Shown: positions 26,255-34,469 of the stretch, piece by piece
Layout: the number at the start of each line of letters is the position of its first letter
How positions within the stretch are numbered: the stretch's first letter is position 1
Assembly: GCF_017876405.1 (NCBI RefSeq)
Contig: NZ_JAGINW010000001.1
Coordinates: forward strand, 3,113,203 to 3,177,202
Reading direction: 5' to 3'
Source: Kibdelosporangium banguiense
Lineage (GTDB): Bacteria; Actinomycetota; Actinomycetes; Mycobacteriales; Pseudonocardiaceae
Length of the DNA stretch: 64,000 nucleotides
The notes under the pieces: model-generated
Seen by the model: the letters and a program-made list of their open reading frames with translations, nothing else
Database searches by the model: none
Told to the model about the DNA's origin: nothing
Position numbers and translations under genes: made by a program

Positions 26255-27628
26255 ATGAGTCTCAGGCTGTACAACACCCTGACGAAACAAAAAGACGACT
26301 TCGTACCGATGCAAGATGGCGTCGTCAAAATGTTTGTCTGCGGCCCAACTGTGTACGACTTTAGCCACGTCGGTCACGCCAAGACATATACGCAATTCGA
26401 CTTCATCGCGCGCTATCTCAAAAAGCGCGGCTACAAGGTGACGTACGCGCAGAACATCACCGACGTCGACGACAAGATTATCCGGCGTTCAGCCGAGCTC
26501 GATGTCGAGCCGCGCGAACTGGCCTCGCAATACGAAGCCGCCTACCTCGAGGACATGGCGGCGCTGCACAACACCAGCGTCGATATCTACGCCCGTGCCC
26601 ACGACTACATCGACCAGATCGTGGCGCAAGTACAGGAGCTTGTTAAGCGTGGCCACGCCTACCAGCTCGACGACGGCTGGTACTTCGATCTGTCGACATT
26701 TCCGGACTACGGCAAGCTGTCCGGTCGCACCGAAGTCGAGGCTGAAGACTCCGTCGCCCGCATCGACGAGCACGAGCAGAAGCGCAACCCTGGCGACTTC
26801 GCGCTCTGGAAGGCCCGCAAGCCTGGCGAACCGTGCTGGGACACGCCGTTGGGGGAGGGGCGGCCAGGATGGCACATCGAAGACACCGCCATCACCGAGG
26901 CGCTCTTCGGACCGCAGTATGACCTGCACGGTGGCGCCGTCGACCTGATCTTTCCGCACCACGAAGCTGAAGTGGCCCAGATGGAAGCGGCGTCCGGCCA
27001 GTCGCCGCTGGTGCGCTACTGGCTGCACGGCGGGTTGCTGCGAGTGGCTGGCGCCAAGATGGCCAAGAGCGTCGGCAACTTCATGGCCATCCGTGATGTG
27101 CTGGAACGCACCGACTTCCGCACGCTCCGCTTTGCCTTCCTGAGCCAGCACTATCGCTCATCGATGGAGCTTGGCGACATCACGATTGAGAACGCTCGCA
27201 ACACCCGACGGCGCGTCGAGAACTTCGCTCGGCTGATCGATCCGTCGCACGTCGAGTCGGAGGCGAGCATCGCGCTCGTCAGGCGCACCCGTGAGCGCTT
27301 CTTCGAGCGGTTGGACGATGACCTCGACACTCCCGGCGCGCTTGCGGTGTTCTTTGACTACATCCGCGAACAGAACCGCAGCGGGGAGATGCCGGGCCCT
27401 GCGGCGCAGGCGCTGCTCGCAGACATAAATGATCTATTCGATGCCTTCGACCTGGAAGACCACAAGGTCGACAGTGAGGAAATCGAGGCGCTGCTTGCCG
27501 AGCGGCGCACGCTGCGCCAGGAACGGAAGTTCGCCGAGGCAGACGCCATCCGTGCCAGTCTCCTGGAGCGCGGCATCACGATCGAAGACACGCCCGACGG
27601 AACTCGTTGGTGGACTGAAGAAGGGTAA
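26255..27628 (+). CDS. cysS: Cysteinyl-tRNA synthetase
   Basis: A 457-residue full-length enzyme: zinc-site cysteine and CGPTVYDFSHVGHAKTYTQF (HIGH-like HVGH), WHIED, HHEAEVAQ and the KMSKS equivalent KMAKSVGN, plus a complete C-terminal helical anticodon-binding region (LLAERRTLRQERKFAEADAI). It charges tRNA-Cys with cysteine in the cytoplasm. Placement 16 bp after the nucleotidyltransferase and 6 bp before an oxygenase gene makes it part of the same operon. The KMAKS variant differs from the MshC-like paralogue's KMSKS. It might be a second copy that resists an inhibitor made by the cluster or supplies Cys-tRNA; whether the host has another cysS is not visible. Confidence 0.85.
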   Translation: MSLRLYNTLTKQKDDFVPMQDGVVKMFVCGPTVYDFSHVGHAKTYTQFDFIARYLKKRGYKVTYAQNITDVDDKIIRRSAELDVEPRELASQYEAAYLEDMAALHNTSVDIYARAHDYIDQIVAQVQELVKRGHAYQLDDGWYFDLSTFPDYGKLSGRTEVEAEDSVARIDEHEQKRNPGDFALWKARKPGEPCWDTPLGEGRPGWHIEDTAITEALFGPQYDLHGGAVDLIFPHHEAEVAQMEAASGQSPLVRYWLHGGLLRVAGAKMAKSVGNFMAIRDVLERTDFRTLRFAFLSQHYRSSMELGDITIENARNTRRRVENFARLIDPSHVESEASIALVRRTRERFFERLDDDLDTPGALAVFFDYIREQNRSGEMPGPAAQALLADINDLFDAFDLEDHKVDSEEIEALLAERRTLRQERKFAEADAIRASLLERGITIEDTPDGTRWWTEEG

Positions 27629-27634
27629 GCCCAC

Positions 27635-28240
27635 ATGGATAGCGCTCCATGGCACTTGCGCGGCCCGCTTGTTGTTGAAAACGTTCTGCCCGAACAGCTC
27701 CGTGACGATCTGCTCAGTTACTTCCGATCGACGGAGTCACTACCGCGGAGCTACCAAGGCGTCGTCGACCAGTCCCAGCGCAACTGCGCCTTCGTGGAAG
27801 TGCCAGCCGAGCTGGCCGACGTCGTCCTGAAGTTGGTGGCTGATCGTGTCGACGAGTATTTCGGCATCGAGAGCGCGCCGATCGATGGCCAGCCGCAGCT
27901 GATCTACCGCTACGGTATCGGTGTGGGCTTCGTGACGCACCACGACGAAGTGACCGAGGTCGAACTCGAACGAGCTGAGAGCAACGGTCAGCCGGTCATT
28001 GGCGGCGATCTCACCACACTCCTGTTCTTGAACGGGCCGGATGCGTACGAGGGCGGGGCTCTCTATTTCGAGCAGCCGCCGCTAGAACTCCGGCCGCCGC
28101 AAGGCACGCTGGTGGCGTTCCCGGCCACACGCGACTTCATGCATGGCGTCAAACAGATCGACCGCGGCGAACGGTTCAGCCTGCTAGCGCGGCGTTCGGT
28201 CGTGCGAGTCGTCGCTCCTCTGCAGACGGTGCGGGGGTGA
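27635..28240 (+). CDS. 2-oxoglutarate/Fe(II)-dependent oxygenase (prolyl-hydroxylase-like)
   Basis: A 201-residue protein. The iron-binding triad is visible as H-x-D/E in FVTHHDEVTEV and a distal His in RDFMHGVKQI, with the 2OG-binding Arg in GERFSLLARR; the strand GGALYFEQPP lies between. This is the double-stranded beta-helix fold of P4H-like oxygenases that hydroxylate proline, lysine or free small molecules with O2 and 2-oxoglutarate. It starts 6 bp after cysS and ends the operon, and would suit a tailoring step on the cysteine-containing product. Confidence 0.75.
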   Translation: MDSAPWHLRGPLVVENVLPEQLRDDLLSYFRSTESLPRSYQGVVDQSQRNCAFVEVPAELADVVLKLVADRVDEYFGIESAPIDGQPQLIYRYGIGVGFVTHHDEVTEVELERAESNGQPVIGGDLTTLLFLNGPDAYEGGALYFEQPPLELRPPQGTLVAFPATRDFMHGVKQIDRGERFSLLARRSVVRVVAPLQTVRG

Positions 28241-28406
28241 GATGCTGTGCGCATGTTGGTTGGGTGGCCAGACCGAGATGTCCACTGGATCTTCGATATA
28301 GAGAAAGAACTTCGATGCGATCTGCAAGGCGGCTACGGCGCGTCAAGCGTGGCGGGCGCCGTCCACGCATCAACTCGTCAGGATCAATCCCAAGGGCATC
28401 GGTCAC

Positions 28407-28646
28407 CTACAGACCACGTTCGAGCCGTTCAACAACGGCCAGCAGTGACGTGCCCAAAGCCTCAGCAACATGCCGCAGTTCCACAACATCCAGCCGGCGC
28501 TCGGCGGACTCGTACTTGCTGACGAACGACTGCGGCTCGTCGAGCTGTTCGGCTACTTCCACCTGTGTCAGCCCAGCTTCAAGCCGAAGATCTCGGAGGA
28601 GCGCACAGAGGCGCTGATACTCCGCCGAGTAGATCGACTTGTCCAC
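28407..28646 (-). CDS. XRE-family transcriptional regulator
   Basis: The helix-turn-helix lies in LRDLRLEAGLTQVEVAEQLD followed by EPQSFVSKYESAERRLDVVE, an almost complete XRE domain. I choose GTG 28646, giving 79 residues; the longer frame to 28934 runs back through a palindrome and a terminator and looks non-coding. It is divergent from a 12-codon mini-ORF, with a perfect palindrome between them, so it probably represses that promoter. Confidence 0.7.
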   Translation of the reverse strand: MDKSIYSAEYQRLCALLRDLRLEAGLTQVEVAEQLDEPQSFVSKYESAERRLDVVELRHVAEALGTSLLAVVERLERGL

Positions 28647-28702
28647 GGCATAAGCGGACAGTAACCGCCTTGGATATCCCAAAATAGGATATTGTCCCCG
28701 GT

Positions 28703-28717
28703 GAAACGGACCGTTTC
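28703..28717. promoter_or_regulatory. Perfect 15-bp palindrome, likely XRE operator
   Basis: GAAACGG-A-CCGTTTC, a perfect inverted repeat of 7-bp arms with a 1-bp centre, located 57 bp upstream of the XRE start and 40 bp before the mini-ORF. Near it, GGATAT occurs at 28672 and 28686, possibly further half-sites or part of a -10 region. Confidence 0.6.
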
Positions 28718-28756
28718 CCGGTGAGGCCCCATCGAAACACCGAGGAGGTGATGACC

Positions 28757-28795
28757 ATGCGGATCGCCAAGAGTGGGGGTGGTGGTGGCGTCTGA
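28757..28795 (+). CDS. Twelve-residue peptide ORF, MRIAKSGGGGGV
   Basis: ATG 28757 follows AGGAGGT at 28743-28749 with ideal 7-bp spacing; a second ATG two codons earlier is too close to the site. The peptide carries a basic start and five consecutive glycines, encoded by GGG/GGT/GGC codons, then Val and TGA. A strong terminator hairpin begins 20 bp later. An unusually good ribosome site, operator and terminator around such a short frame argue for expression. It could be a leader, a signalling or RiPP-type peptide, or chance. Confidence 0.45.
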   Translation: MRIAKSGGGGGV

Positions 28796-28815
28796 CCGCC
28801 ACCGCAGGTGAGGAC

Positions 28816-28852
28816 GAGAGCCCCTGGGCGTCTGTAGCACCCAGGGGCTCTC
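28816..28852 (+). terminator. 13-bp perfect hairpin after the mini-ORF
   Basis: GAGAGCCCCTGGG pairs with CCCAGGGGCTCTC across an 11-nt loop. It closes the mini-ORF transcript; there is no T-tract, as is common in actinobacteria. Confidence 0.75.
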
Positions 28853-28955
28853 GCTTGGTATTGAACACTGACCTCGCTACGTCTGCCGTCCCGGCGGTGA
28901 GCATCCCGGTTGGCCGCGTGTACGAAAGGTTCAATCGACGCTGGCTGGCATAAGA

Positions 28956-29360
28956 CTAGGCAGCGTCCTGCCTGAGTTGTGGCGTGTGGTTTTCGAGCCG
29001 ATGTATTCGCGCCTTAATGCGCTCCATCTTCGCCGTTATGGACGTCACTTCCACATGATCGCTCTCGACAACCTTGGCGACGCCGTCCACCATTTCGATG
29101 AGCTGTTCTGTTTGTACCTTCGTTGCCATGAGCGCTTCGATGGTGTCGCAGCGGGTCTCAATATGACGGTACAGCCGCATGAATTGGTCGTCGTTGCGAA
29201 CCTGCTGGCTGCCAAGCCGCTTGTTCAGGTCGTCAAAGCGCTCGTCATGCTCTGTTAAGCGCTTATCTATGTCGTCAAGCCGCGTGGCGACGGTGTCAAA
29301 GCCGCGAACCATATCAGCCTTTAGTTCCGTGATGAGTTGTGCAATTTTTGATTCTTCCAT
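28956..29360 (-). CDS. Coiled-coil protein
   Basis: A 134-residue protein, almost wholly heptad-repeat helix (ELKADMVRGFDTVATRLDDI, then DKRLTEHDERFDDLNKRLGS). It resembles the small coiled-coil proteins common in AT-richer mobile segments and could scaffold or oligomerise partners. No enzymatic motif. A good promoter lies just upstream on the minus strand. Clearly more AT-rich than the biosynthetic cluster. Confidence 0.6.
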   Translation of the reverse strand: MEESKIAQLITELKADMVRGFDTVATRLDDIDKRLTEHDERFDDLNKRLGSQQVRNDDQFMRLYRHIETRCDTIEALMATKVQTEQLIEMVDGVAKVVESDHVEVTSITAKMERIKARIHRLENHTPQLRQDAA

Positions 29361-29369
29361 ATACGCTCC

Positions 29370-29398
29370 ATTGTTTCACTCCGCAAATTATTGGTCAA
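29370..29398 (-). promoter_or_regulatory. Candidate promoter of the coiled-coil gene
   Basis: On the minus strand TTGACC (29398-29393), 17 bp, then AACAAT (29375-29370), ending about 10 bp before the ATG at 29360. Confidence 0.5.
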
Positions 29399-29440
29399 TA
29401 GTGAAGGTAACTACCATGGGCGAGCGAACTTGAATGTGCA

Positions 29441-29470
29441 TTTACTAACACGGGCGAATCTTGCTATAAT
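29441..29470 (+). promoter_or_regulatory. Candidate promoter, near-leaderless
   Basis: TTTACT at 29441-29446, an 18-bp spacer, TATAAT at 29465-29470. The ATG at 29482 is 11 bp after the -10 element, so the transcript leader would be only a few bases. Confidence 0.6.
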
Positions 29471-29481
29471 TGATCTTGTAC

Positions 29482-30591
29482 ATGCCAAGCCTGTCCCGTC
29501 AGCTCTACAAAGCCAAACTGCAGCTCGCTGCGGTTTTCCTCATGATCGCTGGCATCGTGGTGCGCGCCCTTGCTACGGCCATTGAGTCGACATCATGGCT
29601 CCCTACCTGGGCCGCAGATTTTCTGCCCGACATCGGCACCTCGCTCTTCGTAGCCGGCCTCGTTGGCATCTACCTCGACTACCGCACTCGCAAAGAGAGC
29701 GAAGCGCTCTTGAGCGAACAGTTGGAACGCGCCATCGAGAACAAGGCCCCAGCCATCCGCGATGCCCTGCTGAGCAGCTTCGCGTTCAAGCCTGACGATC
29801 TGAAGAACATCGCCTCCGATGACACTCTCGACCGGATCGCCACAAACGCCCTGGCGCTTCGGCTTGGTGATCAGGCGCTCGCTCATGACCTGTACACCGA
29901 CCTCCGCGACCAAGTGATCCGTTCGCCCGAGCGTTGGCACGATGTTGACATCGACGTGTCCCTCAGCCCATGGGCCGCTGGTCCCAAAGCTGGACTTGTC
30001 TCTATGTTCGTCGCGACTGTTCGCTGGGAGTACAAAGTCGTCACGACTGGGTCAACGGTGCGATTTGCCTGCGTCGCTGACGAACGTGAGTACCGTGAGT
30101 TGCTGCGAGATCCGACCGTCGCCTCCGCTTGGCACTTTGATGAATCATCCAAAGTGGACGCTGCCTCGCCCGAGGCTTTCGAACTCCTCCGGCTCTCGGT
30201 TGATGGCCACGAGAAGAAGGTCCATCGCTCCCAGCACCGCGGGGCTCAGAGTTACCGGGTTGACCTCGGTGACACTGCGGCCAACGATCAACCTGTGACC
30301 ATCGCCTACACCTACCGCGTCCTCGTACTGCGCCATGGTCACGTGCTCTACCTTGACCTGCCACGTCCCACCAAAGGCGTGCATGTCCGACTGACCTACG
30401 CCGACGCTGGCATCCGTCGAGTGAACATCCTCGACTACTTTGCTGGCAGTCAAGCGTCACGAATCGAGCAGGCGCCCAGCGACGTCCCGACCAAGACCGT
30501 TGACGTCGGCTTCGACGGCTGGATCTTCCCGCGCTCTGGCGTTGCGTTTGTGTGGGTACTGCAGGAGGAACAACGGCGCCATGATGCGTAA
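29482..30591 (+). CDS. Two-helix membrane protein with large cytoplasmic domain
   Basis: A 369-residue protein. Two transmembrane helices (AAVFLMIAGIVVRALATAI and IGTSLFVAGLVGIYLDY) are followed by about 300 residues of soluble alpha/beta sequence with no motif I recognise (blocks such as RWHDVDIDVSLSPWAAGPKA). ATG 29482 is chosen since it sits 11 bp after TATAAT. Two N-terminal helices followed by a soluble domain is a layout seen in bacterial defence sensors and effectors, but nothing in the soluble part confirms that. Confidence 0.55.
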   Translation: MPSLSRQLYKAKLQLAAVFLMIAGIVVRALATAIESTSWLPTWAADFLPDIGTSLFVAGLVGIYLDYRTRKESEALLSEQLERAIENKAPAIRDALLSSFAFKPDDLKNIASDDTLDRIATNALALRLGDQALAHDLYTDLRDQVIRSPERWHDVDIDVSLSPWAAGPKAGLVSMFVATVRWEYKVVTTGSTVRFACVADEREYRELLRDPTVASAWHFDESSKVDAASPEAFELLRLSVDGHEKKVHRSQHRGAQSYRVDLGDTAANDQPVTIAYTYRVLVLRHGHVLYLDLPRPTKGVHVRLTYADAGIRRVNILDYFAGSQASRIEQAPSDVPTKTVDVGFDGWIFPRSGVAFVWVLQEEQRRHDA

Positions 30592-30772
30592 CCCGACCCG
30601 ATCGCTCTCTGGGTACGTTTGCACGGGGCAAAGCCCTTCGTGGTTATGACGCGCCGATCTTGTCGAAGCGAGTCGCTCACCATCCACGAGCTCGCCGTGA
30701 GGGCCTGCAAAGAGTCGCAGGAGGGCTTGATTTACGCACTGGCCAGGTAATAAGTCTCTACCGCTCACATAG

Positions 30773-31426
30773 TCACGGTCCGTCGTTAACCAGGCGCACA
30801 GTTTTAACGTGGGTCGTGTCGTTCCGGTCGGGGCACCCAGCGGGTAGTGGTTTGAACCTCACCGTGTTATCACTGTCAGGCGCCTTCGCTTTTAGAGCAT
30901 CGCTGCACGGTGCGGGTACACGAAGGACGACGACCGGGTATATGGTCCCCTTCTTGTCGCCAACATTGCCGACAGGCGAATTATGAAAACTCCACCTTCC
31001 GGCAATTATTGGAAGCGGTTCCGGATTTACTTGATAGTAGTAACCGTCAGTCGGATCATAGTCGAGCAACCAGATTCGATCGCCCTCGCAAGCTGTCCCA
31101 GCGAATTCTGCACCACCACTGGCCGATATCTTCGTCATGTCAGCTGGGGCGGTGACGGCAAAGCTCTCGCTACATGCTGAAGAGACTACTGTGCTTGGTG
31201 AGGATGTTTCTGGGGTGGATGACAGGGTAAGTTGGCTCGACGTCGATGGTGCAGATGATCCAACGGGCGTTGGCGGCTTCGACCCGGTAATGATCGCCGC
31301 CACGATTGCGCCAGTGGCAGTCAGGGCGGCGGCCGTGATCGTGGCGATTACAGTCCCGCGGCTGGTAGATGCCCGAGCTTTCTCTGGCTCCTTGCCGGCA
31401 TCTTCCTTATCGTGATTCTCCGCCAT
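30773..31426 (-). CDS. Membrane-anchored extracytoplasmic protein
   Basis: A 217-residue protein from ATG 31426 with GGGAGA upstream. A short acidic-basic cytoplasmic head is followed by one transmembrane helix (TVIATITAAALTATGAIVAA), a Ser/Thr/Pro-rich linker (SSAPSTSSQLTLSSTPETSS) and an exported domain with four cysteines that could form two disulfides (CSES, CEGD, CSDA, CPDR). Cell-surface or periplasmic role likely; family unknown. Confidence 0.55.
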   Translation of the reverse strand: MAENHDKEDAGKEPEKARASTSRGTVIATITAAALTATGAIVAAIITGSKPPTPVGSSAPSTSSQLTLSSTPETSSPSTVVSSACSESFAVTAPADMTKISASGGAEFAGTACEGDRIWLLDYDPTDGYYYQVNPEPLPIIAGRWSFHNSPVGNVGDKKGTIYPVVVLRVPAPCSDALKAKAPDSDNTVRFKPLPAGCPDRNDTTHVKTVRLVNDGP

Positions 31427-31771
31427 GGGGTCTCCCGGGCTCTGAGTATTGCTTAAGCAATGAAGTCCCCTGTCATCGTGTCCCTGTTGTCTACTCACTC
31501 GCGACTAAGCGGGACGGCATTACAATGTATGCACATGTTCACCCGTTTGGCGCATTTAAGCACTGCGGCCTCATCTACGAGTTGGAGGGTTACGATTAGA
31601 GGACAAAAGGAGGATCAAGGTAACATCCGCGTATGCCTTGAAACCCTCAATATCGTGCCTACACTCCTCGCGAACTCAATCGACTTATGGAGCTCGGGCT
31701 TGTCGCCTGCGTCGGCGAAGCCCTCGCGCCACCGGCTGCGGATCGCCAAAACAGGCGTTCTTCGGCCAGCC

Positions 31772-31957
31772 TCAGGAATATCGGTGTGCGTGCTCCAAGA
31801 GCGCGAGATGTCCTGGGGAGCAGGCGACCACCAATGTGGCTGGCCGCTCTGTGTCTGCTCCGCCGAGCAGATGGAGTCGGACGCGGTCATCGGCTGGCTC
31901 ACAACACGCTCCACACCAAGAACACCGGTCCACCTGATCCACATCGCTACTGACCAT
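31772..31957 (-). CDS. Possible small cysteine-cluster protein
   Basis: A 61-residue candidate with CSWCGACC near the start and ACSPGHL near the end, a plausible zinc-binding arrangement resembling small actinobacterial Zn-finger proteins. There is no convincing Shine-Dalgarno and the frame continues upstream, so the start is uncertain. The remaining 31427-31771 stretch holds no gene I can support. Confidence 0.35.
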   Translation of the reverse strand: MVSSDVDQVDRCSWCGACCEPADDRVRLHLLGGADTERPATLVVACSPGHLALLEHAHRYS

Positions 31958-32045
31958 GACGCTAAGTTCATCGCACAGCGCGAACCGAGGCAAACGGCTG
32001 TCCACAGAGGGCAGGACTCCTCCGTCAAGAGGCTTGCACAAAATC

Positions 32046-32279
32046 TCATGGTGGGCTGGAGCTGGACGGCTGCGGAGCGCCTGCCTCGCCACTCGGTACG
32101 TCGGCCGCCAGCTTGTGGATTTTGTCAAACTTGAATCCGTGCTCAGCTGTCACCTCGCAGAGGATCTTGAGCAAGATCCTCCAGCCTTCGGGTGACGGCT
32201 CAGGCAAGCCTGGCGGCAGGTTGATCGTGATAGGTCGCTTTTTCGAGCCCACTTTGTGTGTGCCGTCGTCATCGGTCAC
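32046..32279 (-). CDS. Small conserved-type hypothetical protein
   Basis: A 77-residue product from GTG 32279, preceded by GGGAGG at about 5 bp and overlapping the stop of the upstream gene. The core KRPITINLPPGLPEPSPEGW is followed by a helix (RILLKILCEVTAEHGFKFDK) and a Ser/Pro tail. Reads as a small soluble protein; function unknown. Confidence 0.5.
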   Translation of the reverse strand: MTDDDGTHKVGSKKRPITINLPPGLPEPSPEGWRILLKILCEVTAEHGFKFDKIHKLAADVPSGEAGAPQPSSSSPP

Positions 32280-32622
32280 ACCTACCTCCCGCTGCATCGC
32301 TCACCTCGACGGTAGGACGCACGAACGGTTCCGGCTCAAAGTTCACTCCAAAGAGAGCCCTGGCATATCGCTGATCAAGGTAGCGGCGCCTTGGACGAAA
32401 TACGTAGTGAACTACAAGCAACCACTGGCGCTGAAAGATCTTTAGGTCAGAGCTCGGCGTCAGGTAGCTTCGGGTGCTTAGTCTGCAACCGGCTAGAAAG
32501 CTTGTGAAATCGATCTTAGTCTTCGGGTAGATTTCCACTATCTGCCGTTCGTGAGCTAACACTTCAGCGGTCAGTCGCCGATGAGTAGTTATCGAGGGGC
32601 GTGCTGCCGGCAAATAGATCAT
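32269..32622 (-). CDS. Basic hypothetical protein, low support
   Basis: A 117-residue frame from ATG 32622, whose stop overlaps the start of the 77-residue gene, suggesting coupling. The sequence is basic, with YRLDQRYARALFGVNFEPEP-like tail; no motif is recognised and the Shine-Dalgarno is weak. It is divergent from the plus-strand gene at 32652. Confidence 0.35.
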   Translation of the reverse strand: MIYLPAARPSITTHRRLTAEVLAHERQIVEIYPKTKIDFTSFLAGCRLSTRSYLTPSSDLKIFQRQWLLVVHYVFRPRRRYLDQRYARALFGVNFEPEPFVRPTVEVSDAAGGRCDR

Positions 32623-32651
32623 CGCTGGTGGTGCGGAGCGGAGGGTTATAT

Positions 32652-33047
32652 GTGTGGATCGAGGACGCCTTGACTGTCGTCGAACTCTTGTGGTGGGGGG
32701 CTTTTGGCGGTCTGGGAGTGGAAGCAAGCGAGCTGTTCAGAGCCGTCAGACGTGTGCACGGTGTGCCTTGGAAGGCGGAGGGAGAGCCATCGCTAGGCGC
32801 GCACCTTCTCTCTGCCGGGTTGCGGTTGTTCATAGGCTGCGGGCTGGCGACAGCAGCTGGACTGTCGGAGCAGGTCAACGGCCCGATGGGAGCTCTCGCT
32901 GTGGGCGTGTGTGCCCCGCTGATCATTGACCAGATAGGTTCACGAATTCCTGTCGCCGGTGACGCGTCGGCCGTTGAGGCCGCAACGTCCTCTATCAGCC
33001 CACCTTCCGCATTGGCGGAGGCAGAGGCAGGAGGAACCGGTGCCTAG
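32652..33047 (+). CDS. Small membrane protein upstream of the surface protein
   Basis: A 131-residue product from GTG 32652 with GGAGGG upstream. One or two hydrophobic stretches are visible (LLSAGLRLFIGCGLATAAGL and MGALAVGVCAPLIID), the first near residue 65. The stop at 33045-33047 overlaps the next start (GTG 33040), so it is coupled to the Pro-rich surface protein. Function unknown. Confidence 0.5.
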   Translation: MWIEDALTVVELLWWGAFGGLGVEASELFRAVRRVHGVPWKAEGEPSLGAHLLSAGLRLFIGCGLATAAGLSEQVNGPMGALAVGVCAPLIIDQIGSRIPVAGDASAVEAATSSISPPSALAEAEAGGTGA

Positions 33048-34218
33048 CCGCAAGTTCCGCTCTGACCTGAGAAACGCCTTCTTCCGCAACACGCCAGCGT
33101 TCTCCAGGCCAATCGGGACTCGGCCCGAGGTCCGACTCGGCCGTCTGATTCGCCAGAAACTGGCGCATCGTAAGCAGCTACGGGTCACGCGCTGCGCCGA
33201 CGAGAGGCGCGAGGTCACTGGCAGCTCAGTCGCGAACATGTCCTCTGCAGGGGCCGCGGTTGATACGGCAGCCACTGACGTCGGCTCGTCATCCGAACGG
33301 CGTGGCGGTGAGGACCACCAGGAACCTGAACAACCTCGGCCCTGGGTGTTGCCTGCCGCTGCGGGCACCCCAGCCGTGGTGCGTCCGACCTTCAGCCGCA
33401 GAAGCAAGCAGTTGTACGCGCTGGCCGGCGTACTGGCTGCGATCGCGCTTGCAGCAGGATCTGTCATCCTGGTGGATACATCTCCTACTGTCCCCCAGGT
33501 TATTGCAAACCCCGATCCAAAAGCTGAGGAGGAACAAACCAATCCCCAAGACCCGAACGCCAATAAGAATCCCCCAGACCCTCAGAACCCGAGCGGTCAG
33601 CCGATTGTCCCGAGCAACGGCCAGCCCTACGCTCCAACGACTTCACCCCAGCCAGCGCCCCCGCACGGTGTCGCAACGGCCGCGATCGTCGACTTTCAGC
33701 TAGACGCCGACGGCAGGTTGCTCCCTCTCGATGAGCTAGTCAGCGGGACGACCTGGTCCAAGCGCGGCGTCGTTGTTAGCACCGAGGTGTCACAGGCCAC
33801 CTTTAATTGTCGGGACGCTAAGGGCTTAGCGCTCCGCATCTCCCGCCCAGGCCTAGCCGAAAGAATCCCGGTCTCCGGCGCAGGTATTTACCTCGCCAGT
33901 TCAAGTCTGTCCACAATTACCACCTGCAATGCTGTACCGCTCAGACTGATCCTCACCAAGCCTTTGACGGCGGCCAATGTCGTCTTCACCGGTCTGCCCA
34001 ACATCAAGTACACCGCGACGTTCTATTTCGCTAACGGCGAGACTCAGTCGTTGGAGGCCGCCTGTAGGGCGATCGGGGAGGAGTGCAAGATCGGCCTCGA
34101 GGTTCCGACGGACAGTAGCCCGATCAAATCCATTGTATTCGGTCACAGCAGGTCGGTTACAGAGAGCACTAGGAGCATCACTATGCTCAAGAAGATCGGT
34201 TTTACCCGCGTCCCCTGA
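33040..34218 (+). CDS. Membrane protein with Pro-rich linker and extracytoplasmic domain
   Basis: GTG 33040 with AGGAGG upstream gives 392 residues. A basic cytoplasmic N-terminus of about 120 residues precedes one transmembrane helix (LYALAGVLAAIALAAGSVIL), then a Pro/Asn/Gln-rich linker (QNPSGQPIVPSNGQPYAPTT) and an exported beta-rich domain of about 180 residues with four cysteines. It converges on the membrane-tethered sigma factor 250 bp downstream and could be its sensor or regulated surface product; this is inference from position and topology. Confidence 0.6.
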   Translation: MPSRKFRSDLRNAFFRNTPAFSRPIGTRPEVRLGRLIRQKLAHRKQLRVTRCADERREVTGSSVANMSSAGAAVDTAATDVGSSSERRGGEDHQEPEQPRPWVLPAAAGTPAVVRPTFSRRSKQLYALAGVLAAIALAAGSVILVDTSPTVPQVIANPDPKAEEEQTNPQDPNANKNPPDPQNPSGQPIVPSNGQPYAPTTSPQPAPPHGVATAAIVDFQLDADGRLLPLDELVSGTTWSKRGVVVSTEVSQATFNCRDAKGLALRISRPGLAERIPVSGAGIYLASSSLSTITTCNAVPLRLILTKPLTAANVVFTGLPNIKYTATFYFANGETQSLEAACRAIGEECKIGLEVPTDSSPIKSIVFGHSRSVTESTRSITMLKKIGFTRVP

Positions 34219-34469
34219 TGAGCAGAGAAAGGCTCATCGTGATCACATGCCAAGTCCCGCCGACAAAACACAACCAGTCGCCAATGACCACATGCGTCCG
34301 CACGTCGCCGATCACAAGAGGTTCATTGACCGTGATCGTCGGGCCCTCCGAGGTCGCGGCCTGGCGGACGTCAGCAAGCGGGATGGCTGGCGTGCCAGCT
34401 TGACCCGACCTGCCGTTCTGCGCCGAACCGGTGCGACCCAACGTCCCATTGCATCGCTTGGCGCTGATC

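Noticed and set aside
31427..32045. Several overlapping minus-strand frames
   Set aside because: Only the short Cys-cluster frame at 31772-31957 has protein-like features; the rest have no start signals.
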